Source: Amphiura filiformis (Eukaryota; Echinodermata; Ophiuroidea; Amphilepidida; Amphiuridae). From it: a stretch of 64,000 nt of DNA. Position 1 is the stretch's first letter. Each line of letters starts with the position of its first letter. The stretch is taken from positions 24,368,893-24,432,892 of the forward strand of contig NC_092646.1 of the NCBI RefSeq assembly GCF_039555335.1, written 5' to 3'. Positions 55,770 to 64,000 of this stretch are shown one piece after another. The position numbers and the translations under genes are program-made. The notes beneath the pieces are model-generated. The model was given only the letters and a program-made list of their open reading frames with translations. It was not told where the DNA came from and made no database searches.

Positions 55770-55958
55770 TTGGCTATTTCAGTTGAACTCCATACACCCC
55801 TATGGAAAACATGACCTTAATCTTCCACACAGGGAGTGTGAATTTCAAATAGGGGTTACCTGAATGGGTGACTCCATTTGAAGTCTACATCCCCTGTGTG
55901 GGAGATTAAGGTCATATCTTCCATAAGGAATGTATGGATTTCAACTGGAATTTCCCAT
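55770..55958. mobile_element. Hairpin MITE family P1, full copy
   Basis: GGCTATTTCAGTTGAACTCC to TTTCAACTGGAATTTCCC, loop TACCTGAATGGGTGACTC. A well-preserved reference copy. Confidence 0.82.
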
Positions 55959-56089
55959 TGTTGGGCAGAAGCAAGTTAAGTTGGTCATAACTATATTGTT
56001 CTCCCATGCATGATCTTATAAGCAATTGATGGAGTATCATTTGTATACCACTCCTATTTTTAAAACACGTTTTTGTCAGTACTTTAATA

Positions 56090-56285
56090 ATTTATTGTAA
56101 AAGTGGATATTTTTTGTGGTATTAATTTTCACTTTTCTTAGCTGGTGTTTAATTGTAAGCATGCAAAACTGTGTATTTAATAAATGTGTGTACAGCAAAT
56201 TTAAAGTGAAATTTAAAACAAGTGAATATGTTTTATGTTTTGCAGGGTGAAAATTAATTTCATGAAAATTACCACTTTTACATAA
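56090..56285. mobile_element. MITE with inverted ends
   Basis: GTAAAAGTGGATATTTTTTG..ATTAATTTTCAC and the inverted GTGAAAATTAAT..ATTACCACTTTTAC. Confidence 0.6.
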
Positions 56286-56472
56286 TACTGTTTTTATACA
56301 CCTTGTGTATACTTATATAATTGTTACTTTGTAGTAAGTAACCTTTGTATTTTGTGCAATATTATAATATGTACACGTATATGATTATTATATTATAATA
56401 GTTGTAGACTTAAGTTGTTGCAGGGTTGTAGGTTTTGATTGACACGCAGGCTAGTTTAGATGCAGTTACAGG

Positions 56473-56660
56473 TTAGGGACACGGTAGTGCATTGGTCCAA
56501 GTCTTTGACTCATAATCCATAAAGGTTATGGGTTCGAATCCCTGCTGTGCCAATGTGTTGTGCACCTAGGCAAGGCTCTTCACCCCTATTGCCTCTCCCC
56601 ACCCAGGTTTACAAATGGGTATTGGTTCAATCCCAGGAAGGAAACAGACTCACAGACAAA
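56473..56660 (+). mobile_element. tRNA-derived SINE, CAT-anticodon type
   Basis: GGGACACGGTAGTGCATTGG (A-box region), then GACTCATAATCCATAAAGG (anticodon CAT), then ATGGGTTCGAATCCC (B-box), then GTGTTGTGCACCTAGGCAAG. The body with ACAAATGGGTATTGG matches the minus-strand copies at 6290 and 19640. Confidence 0.78.
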
Positions 56661-56861
56661 ATAAGAAAGAAAGCTGGAAAATTTGGTGCTACGCTACCAC
56701 TGTTGGAAGGTAGAGTTTTGCCCTCTGTACAAATTGATGGCTTAGCAGCAGAAGGACGTATCTTCATTAGCTGCTGTATGTATGATTGCTTGTGATATAT
56801 AAGTTTACTTACTGCATATTGAATGCTCTATACAAGTTGATGCTGTATGGACTATGCCATC

Positions 56862-57122
56862 TAAGAGTAAACTCAGGCGGCGAGCGGCATGATGGGCGGA
56901 GAGAGACGGCAAAACTGCTCAGCCGTATGGCATTTTCCATACACTCGGTTCAGTTTTGTGGGGTTCATTATCGAACCCCAATGGTTTTAGCTTGTATTAA
57001 TATCATTTATTAACATAGGCCTACTTGTTTGTGATATTTTAAGCGTTTTAAAATTTCAAAATAATACACGGTTGACAACGGAAATGTACTGAATTTAGAG
57101 AATTTGTGGCGCTCACCACCTG
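56862..57122. mobile_element. MITE with inverted ends
   Basis: GAGTAAACTCAGGCGGCGAG and the inverted CTCACCACCTGAGTAAACTC. GC-rich left end. Confidence 0.65.
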
Positions 57123-57639
57123 AGTAAACTCATGAATGCATATCACAATGGCACACATACCAGCTATTAATGGCATGTGTGTCTTTCTGAAATGCAAGTG
57201 ACATTACAAATATGGCCAAGTTTGCCTTCTCTGGTGTAATTCGGCAGTTAAAATGCAAAAATAATGCATTAATTATATTCCCATGATTTGCTTGATTTGA
57301 AAATGGCACCATGGTCATCCCAAAACTGTGTGAGAAACAAATCTTTGTCAGATTTAAATAATGTTGGATTTTAAACCCTGTATACATGTAGGTGTTTTGA
57401 TGTTGTTTATGAAGTTGAAACAAAAGTGAAGCTTCTTCCACTTTGCTAAGTGTTATAGAAATATTATATGAGCTTGATTGTTTAACTGAGGCAGAAACTC
57501 CTAATTATTAGTTTGTACCTGAACCCTGCTTTAAAGGGTTGAAAGGGCAAGTCTATTGCTGGACTAAACCATAACAATGGAAAGCTGATACGAGGACAAT
57601 GAAATTGGCATTTTTGTTGCAAAAATAAGTTGTTTTTAA

Positions 57640-57850
57640 ATCCTCTGAGCACAACCTGCCGATCTAACATTGCCTCTGATTGGTCAATTACATGATATCT
57701 TCATTTTAATCACCAATCAGAATGGAGCTTTGCAAATAATTCATCTCAATTTTTTGTGTGGTGAAATTATTCTAACAATGTTGTTGATTGGTCCAATTGA
57801 TAATGAAAACTTCTTTTTTTTTGACCAATAGGCAGGTTGTTCTCATGGGG
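57640..57850. mobile_element. TTAA-flanked MITE, family T1
   Basis: About 85% similar by eye to 12300-12505 throughout. TTAA at 57636-57639 and 57851-57854. Confidence 0.82.
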
Positions 57851-58101
57851 TTAAAAGTTGATATTCAGCATTGCCAAACTGTATTATGCTAATTACATTA
57901 TGATGCCTTTGGTTACAAATTCCAAGGAAATAGTGCAATAATTAATATTCATTTACCTGTGTTTTATTGTTGTTTTATAGATATTACTGTGTTAAGACTA
58001 CGGTAACTAAGAGGTTAAATTTGAAATAAATGTAGTTTTTACTTTGAAGTAAACTGTAATTTGAACTGTAGATCATGACAACAAATTGTAATCAATAGTA
58101 A

Positions 58102-58464
58102 GGGGCTGTGAAATAATTATTTGTCCTCCCTGGTGGACAATAAAAGGGGTGGCAAGCAATTTTTGGGGTGGCAAGCAGTTTTTGGCATGGCAAAGAAGGG
58201 GGGGGCAAGTTTTAGCTGGTGGGGGGATAGGGCCAAAAGATTTTGGTAAGTCAAAAGGAGGGAGAAATTTTTCGCATACATTTATAGGCACCTTTTAATA
58301 AAAACAAAATTTGGCAACATGCAAGGAGAATTTTATGACGGGCTGTGAAGGGGGTGTTTGTTTGTCATGCAGCGGGAGGGGGAGCATATTGGGCAGGCCA
58401 CAAACATGGCAGGTCATTTGAAATGTGCCCACCCTGGGATACAGATAATTATTGCTCAACCCCT
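58102..58464. mobile_element. Candidate MITE
   Basis: GGGGCTGTGAAATAATTAT and the loosely inverted ATAATTATTGCTCAACCCC; interior of GGGTGGCAAGCA repeats. Confidence 0.5.
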
Positions 58465-58970
58465 ATCTCTTTGTCACAGAGATTTATGATATGGACAAAC
58501 CATGTAATCAACTAATTCTTACCATTTCTATTCTAGTACCATAGATCCTCACGTCTACTGCAGGAGATGACACACAGAAGATGTCGCATGCACTGGCAAT
58601 ACATCAAATCAGTGGCTCAGTGACACAAAGACGTATGTCCATTAGCTGCTGAGTGTAAGGTTGTTTCTGACGTGCATGAGTTCAGTGCAAGTCCTATATG
58701 AGTGCTCATATTTGGTACAGGCAATCATACACACAGCAGCTCATGGATATATGTCTCTCTGCTGCTGAGTCGTTAAAATAGATTTAAGGGATATGAAGAT
58801 ACAGCGGAATCTTGTTAACACAGAATTGTCAGGGCCTTGGATTTTAGTTTTAGTAGGATTTTTATTATAATATGTAAAGGTATATGCTTGGAACAAAAAA
58901 TAATTTTTTGTTATCAGGAATTATGTATATGTGCTAACAGGTTTTGTGTTAATGAGTTTCCATGTATGTG

Positions 58971-59181
58971 ATGTGATTAAGCAAAATCAGTCGGAAGTCG
59001 GAAATATTGATTTTAAGATACAGCCAAACAAAATTAATGAAGTATTTCCTTTTGTTTCCTAGTATTTTGGAAACTATTTTGTTTTTCAAAATGTAGCTTT
59101 GCAAATGCTTGTTACAATCATATTAGAAACTGAAAATTGAATATGACTGACTTCAGATTTTGCTTGATCACACCACATATG
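58971..59181. mobile_element. MITE family P3
   Basis: TGTGATTAAGCAAAATCAGTC to the inverted GACTTCAGATTTTGCTTGATCA, with the same interior as 51499. Confidence 0.75.
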
Positions 59182-59275
59182 AGACACTGCAATTTTTCCC
59201 CTTTCTGGTATTTGCATGTTTTACCTGGCTGGGTTTCACCTCTGCAATTGATGTTTCAACAAAATGTTCATTTGT

Positions 59276-59640
59276 GCTTTGCACCACTGAGGTCCCGGTT
59301 CAAGCCCGGCGCGCCCAAGGACTCATGTGCACTTGGTTTATCCCGATTCCATGCTCGCTCTCGCAGGTTTTCTCCGGGATCTCCGGTTTCCTCCTGTATC
59401 GCAAAAATCGGTGATTAGTTGTTTGGTTATCAAAAACTTCCTTCACCCAATGGAATTTGGGGAGCTGCACAGAAAATTGATGGATGTTACAATCTAAAGG
59501 TGGATAAGTGTGCGCCGTTCGGCAGCAACCTAGTTGATGCGATCTGATTGTGATGATTCATCATTGCAGCGAAATTACAGCGCTTTGAGCCCTCTAAGAT
59601 CTGGAGAAAGGCGCTTTATAAATCCAAAATTTATTTTAAT
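59276..59640 (+). mobile_element. tRNA-derived SINE with L2-like tail, 5'-truncated
   Basis: Plus-strand relative of 13857-14252. Starts TTTGCACCACTGAGGTCCC just before the B-box. The body TTTTCTCCGGGATCTCCGG matches, and the tail is GAGAAAGGCGCTTTATAAAT. The A-box is missing. Confidence 0.8.
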
Positions 59641-60120
59641 TCATTTTATGTCATTATAACAACTTGGGGTATAGACGAAACATTTTCACATGTCCTGTTA
59701 GGAGATATCTAAATTTAGACATTTGAATGCAGTTGTGTAGCAGTTGTGCTGGTAGAATATCATGTGCACAAGCTTTTTAGCAAATTAGCAATTTGCTTTA
59801 AAAAAAAATCTTGAGAGATTTGATGGTAGTTGTTACCAGACTCAATAAAAATGGTTTTGGTTTGGCAACACTAATGCAAGCTATGATTTTCATACCACCG
59901 CTGTTTAAAGTACTACATGTATAACTTCTGAAGTAGTGTAGGCCTAATTTATAATTTATAATTTATAAGAATTTATAATTGTAAAAATTTGACACTTATA
60001 ATAAGTACAGTGTGCATTACTGTTACCCAGCAGTTTTCTGTAATTATGGACAAGACTGGTACATAAAATGCAACATAAGATAGACCTAAATGTAGATTTA
60101 ATGTTACAAAAGGTCATTAA

Positions 60121-60512
60121 GGGCTCGGATAGCAATGTTTGCACAGTATTTTTGTGGGACCTGAGAGCACATCAGACATATCAAATTGCATTCTGAATAT
60201 GAGGAATGTCCTTTTGATACCAAATAAATTTTTTGAAATTTGCGACATAATACAATCTAATGATATGTACTTTTAACTGGGAGGAAATGCTGTCCATCGT
60301 ATGGAAATTTTCACCTTTTGTATTGAAGATAATTTTTTTTTTGGGAAAAAGTATACATCTTCAATACGAAAGATCAAAATTTTCATGATGAACAATTGGC
60401 CATAGAATTTGGATTGTATTGCAAATTTCATAAAATCAAAATTATTTGAGATCGTCCTGATGTGCTCCCAGGTCCCACAAGAAATACTGTGCAAACATTG
60501 ATATCTGATCCC
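60121..60512. mobile_element. Palindromic MITE family P2, TTAA-flanked
   Basis: GGGCTCGGATAGCAATG to the inverted TTGATATCTGATCCC. TTAA at 60117-60120 and 60513-60516. A shorter member, 392 bp. Confidence 0.82.
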
Positions 60513-60516
60513 TTAA

Positions 60517-61600
60517 ACAATATATTCTGGTCATTCTAAAAATCAAATTGATGGGTATCATTTTGATACAGCCTGTATTTCAGATGTGCAAGACACATTT
60601 TTATTTTACCAAGATTTATTTTAAGGCATTTCTATCATGATCTAAAATGATCCAGAAATTTGCAATGTTTTTTTTTTAAATATAATAATGAGCCGTATAC
60701 AATTGTAGGAAAGAATGTATCTTTGTTTATTATCATGGTGCATAAATAACTAGTACTAGCTTTGTGTAATTTAGTCTGTGGTATTAAATGTCTTGAATAA
60801 ATTGTGATTAAATCACATGATGCAAATTTAAAAGAAATTAAAACTGTCTTTTGTCTGAGTGTGTTTGACTCTGACTTTTTGATTAGCAGTCATCTTGAAG
60901 ACTTGGTTTCAGATTTTCAGAAAACGGATACTGAACACATGGAAAAACAAATGTGATTTTAAAACTAAACCATATTTCCAAGATATCTAACACTTCCCAC
61001 TTCTTCCATTTCAATTTACTGTACTGATTTGCTATCTAGTGAAACATGGGTCGATAGTGACAAAAAAGTCATATGAACCATAGACCGTTAAGACATGGAC
61101 GGTCATCTGCAGCATACTAGTATCCTTTGAAGCTATGATCGTCACGCCTGAACACAAAGAAAAGATAGTCTTCAAACCTGCCACCAAATCGATTTATGAT
61201 ACAAAAGGTCAACCCAACTCTCATCCACTCAATTGCATTATCAGTCGCAAACCAATGGAATGTTATGCTCTGAGCATCCGTGCAAGCATGATGTTGAGAC
61301 CAAGCCTTATTTAACGCCCAGTGAAACTCATTCAATGCCAGAGTTACAGGTATTGTTAGATAAATGGCAACGGTGAATGTATTTATTTAATTAACTTGAA
61401 ACTGAATCAAATAAGTGGTTTTTACCGTGGTATTTCTTGTAACTATAATTGTTTTATTGATATTGCAGTCGTAACTGTGTCAGAGACAATGTATGTGCTT
61501 CGATTGAATGCCGCTTCTTTCAAACATGCTAATCCAACAGGTGCGATTGAGACGTACATGGTTTCAGCATAATGTGAAATTTCTATAGAATTACGATACA
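60517..61600. other. No gene recognised
   Basis: AT-rich. An open minus-strand frame at 61335-61117 (AWSQHHACTDAQSITFHWFA) has no recognised homology and no splice context that I could confirm. Confidence 0.35.
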
Positions 61601-61604
61601 TACA

Positions 61605-63310
61605 TACATACATACATAAAGGTATTTATAAAGCGCCTTTAAAATTTATCAAAGCGCTGAACAAGGAGAGAAAGGATGGGGAAAAAAAAGAAACACAGTG
61701 GAACAAGAAAGAAGCTAACTGAAAAGGTGAGTTTTCAGTTTCTTCCTGAAAACTAGAATTGATGGAGACTCCCTGATGGCTTTAGGGAGTTTGTTCCATT
61801 CCCTCGGGCCAGAGACAGAGAAGGTATTTAAACCAGATCCTCTATGTGCCCTAGGCTGACTAAGCAGAGTCTTATCGGAAGAAGATCTCAATTCTCTTCC
61901 GGGAGCATAGGCTGAAAGAAGCTCACAAAGATATTTGGGGGCACGGCCCTGAGAGCACTTGAAAACATAAAGCAGAAGTTTAAAAAGAATTCGGTCCTGG
62001 ATTGGAAGCCAATGCAATTGAATGAGAAGGTTGGAGGTACCAGTTGAACGAGGGACAGAGAAAATCAAATGCACAGCACGATTTTGCAGCTTCTGCAGTC
62101 TATTTCTTTCACCTTGAGTGATACCATAGAGGATTGCATTGCCATAATCAAGTCGGGACAGTATGAGAGAGCGAACAGCATGGTGACAGGTATCCTGGTC
62201 AATGAATTTACGGATGCGGTAAAGATTACGAAGATGGAAATTGACAGACTTTATGAGGGTGGTAATGTGGTCACGCATAGACATGGTGGGATCAAATAAG
62301 ATTCCCAGATTCCGGATGGAATTGGAGGGCTCGATGATGACTGAGCTGCTCAAATGAAGCGCAGCAAAGAATTCAGTTTTTTGATCATTCAACTTGGGTT
62401 TATTGATTGTCATCCACTTCTTGATATCTGAGATACATGCAGACAATCTGGATAAAGCTAGATCAGAACTTCCAGGAACAGAAGGATCAAAGGCAGTATA
62501 AAGCTGTGTATGATCTGCATATACATGGTATCTCAAATGATGATGAGTTATGATATCAGCGACAGGTTTAGTGTAGAAAGTAAATATGAGAGGACCCACA
62601 ACTGAGCCCTGAGGAACCCCAAAATCCACAGATTGCTCATCCGAAAGGGTGCCAGAGATACTGACACGATTTGTGCGGCTCTTGAGGTAGCTATCAAACC
62701 AGTTCAACACGAGACCACGCAGCCCATAAGATGTAGCAAGGCGAGATGTTAATAAATCATGGTCAATCGTGTCGAACGCCGCCGACAAATCCAACATGAC
62801 AAGATAAACAGCCCTGTTATTGTCAATCTCATGCATAATGTCATTTTTGAAACGTAGAATGGCAGTTTCAGTGCTATGGTTGCCTCTATAAGCTGACTGA
62901 AAAGGTTGTTCCAGAGAATTTTCCATGATATATGAATCAAGACGACGAGAAACAACCTTTTCAATGACTTTGGATAGGATATATAGGAGACAGGCCTCTA
63001 GTTACTCAAGTTATTTTGATCCAAATTTGATTTCTTAAGGATCGGAGTAACTATGGCCCGACGTAAGGAGTCTGGGAAAACACCAGTACTGATGGAAGTA
63101 TTCACAATATGTGAGACAAACTGAACCATATCATGGACATAGGTCTTAAGAAGCCATGTAGGCATGGAGTCCAGAGAACAAGTCGTCTTATTTGGTGCAC
63201 GAACAATAATTTCAGAGATTTCATCATGATCAGCTGAAGCAAATGAAGATAACTCGCAATTTACAGGAACATCATGAAACCCGAAAGCAGACGACCGTCC
63301 ATCTCTTCAA
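61605..63310 (-). mobile_element. L2/CR1-like LINE, 5'-truncated, with frameshift and damaged catalytic site
   Basis: The minus strand from about 63300 reads DEISEIIVRAPNKTTCSLDS, then PILKKSNLDQNNLSNYRPVS. After a frameshift near 62970 comes an open frame of 403 residues (62926-61715): QSAYRGNHSTETAIL, MLDLSAAFDTIDHDLL, FGVPQGSVVGPLIF, YADHTQLY, WMTINKPKLNDQKTEF, RSLILSRLDYGNAIL, LQKLQNRAVHLIF and the C-terminal SGPREWNKLPKAIRES. The second catalytic Asp of the YADD box is His. The 3' end is GGCGCTTTATAAATACC followed by a TATG microsatellite (61602-61614). Confidence 0.9.
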
Positions 63311-64000
63311 GGTCTATGTATGAACAGAGCACATCCAGATCTTATGCAAATTGTTTCTTGACTATCTACCCATGTTTAGCCAGTATATTCTCAACATGAA
63401 AACAAAGAGAACCTGCAGAAAGTACTGGAAGTGTCGTTTGTTGTATTGAGGCAATGCATCATGTTGCAAAGCATTCTGGGAAGGGCAATATATCTTCTCT
63501 GGGGTCACCCACCTTGAACAAAAAGCAGGGACTGCCTTTTTAGGAGAGGGAGAACAATCGCTCTCTACTGCTCTCCTTAAATCTGATATAAGAGAGTGAT
63601 TTTTAGCTCTCCTTAGTTGACCATTCTCTCCTTACATTGTATTGAAAATGCTCTAAAGAGCTCTTCTTGAAGGTTCCAGAAGAGCTATTTAATGCTCTCC
63701 TGCAAATTCCAAGACAGTCTCTGAAAAAGGGGATTGTGTAATCATTGGAACATTTCAATTGTGCAGCTTGTACATTTCAATGAAATTAGGCTTCATTCCA
63801 TATTGAAAAACGTTTCCCAACAATTATGCACACCGAAGGGTCACTTCCATTTCACTTTAACCATGTGATGGGATAAAGCGAACAAGTAGTCTTCACAAAA
63901 ATTGATTTCAGGATAGTAACCACCAAACTACCAGTTAATACGACATCAGTCCAGCATCATCTCAAATGTCATCATTCATTAATACACATTACATACTTCT
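63311..64000. other. No gene recognised; CTCTCC-rich repeat piece
   Basis: 63535-63725 has AGGGAGAACAATCGCTCTC, TAAGAGAGTGATTTTTAGCT and ATGCTCTCCTGCAAATTCC, similar in theme to the minisatellite at 12590. The rest is unassigned. Confidence 0.4.

Noticed and set aside
61117-61335. Minus-strand open frame with AWSQHHACTDAQSITFHWFA
   Set aside because: No recognised domain and no confirmed splice sites. A protein search would decide; without it I do not call a gene.

Overview
This is a eukaryotic, AT-rich animal nuclear window. Two unrelated, intron-rich, conserved metazoan genes stand head to head, and nearly all remaining DNA is transposon-derived, mostly short palindromic non-autonomous DNA elements (MITEs). 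The gene content and repeat style (tRNA-type SINEs, L2/CR1-, RTE- and L1/Tx1-like LINEs, many hAT-, Harbinger- and TTAA-flanked MITEs) suit a marine deuterostome invertebrate such as an echinoderm or hemichordate. I cannot fix the clade from sequence alone.

Layout. 1-13180: no host gene recognised; an RTE-like LINE remnant, several palindromic MITEs, a dimeric tandem-repeat element with hairpin ends (about 4474-5737), and a minisatellite just beyond the first gene's stop codon. 13232-41711, minus strand: a complete ERMP1 (endoplasmic reticulum metallopeptidase 1) gene. Its 13 coding exons join with consistent phases and GT/AG borders into an 898-residue reading frame holding every M28 metal ligand. 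Its introns carry an L1-like retroposon nested in a SINE, a 2.26-kb hAT-like element and many MITEs. 41712-42376: a 665-bp divergent intergenic region, the likely shared promoter. 42377-53117, plus strand: a REX1BD (Rex1-B domain, C19orf60-like) gene of five coding exons and 157 residues. Exon 1 contributes only the ATG. Exon 2 lies in a local tandem duplication whose second copy has lost the exon. 53118-64000: no further host gene recognised; MITEs, SINEs and a degenerate L2-like LINE.

The two genes are not known to share a pathway. ERMP1 is a multi-pass ER membrane peptidase; REX1BD is a small helical protein named after an algal DNA-repair factor, with poorly defined function in animals. 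The most notable structures are the REX1BD exon duplication and loss with a built-in empty site for a MITE, three elements with different ends but a shared interior, a 2.2-kb non-coding element carrying six copies of one 15-bp motif, and a hairpin-bounded element made of alternating 146-bp monomers.
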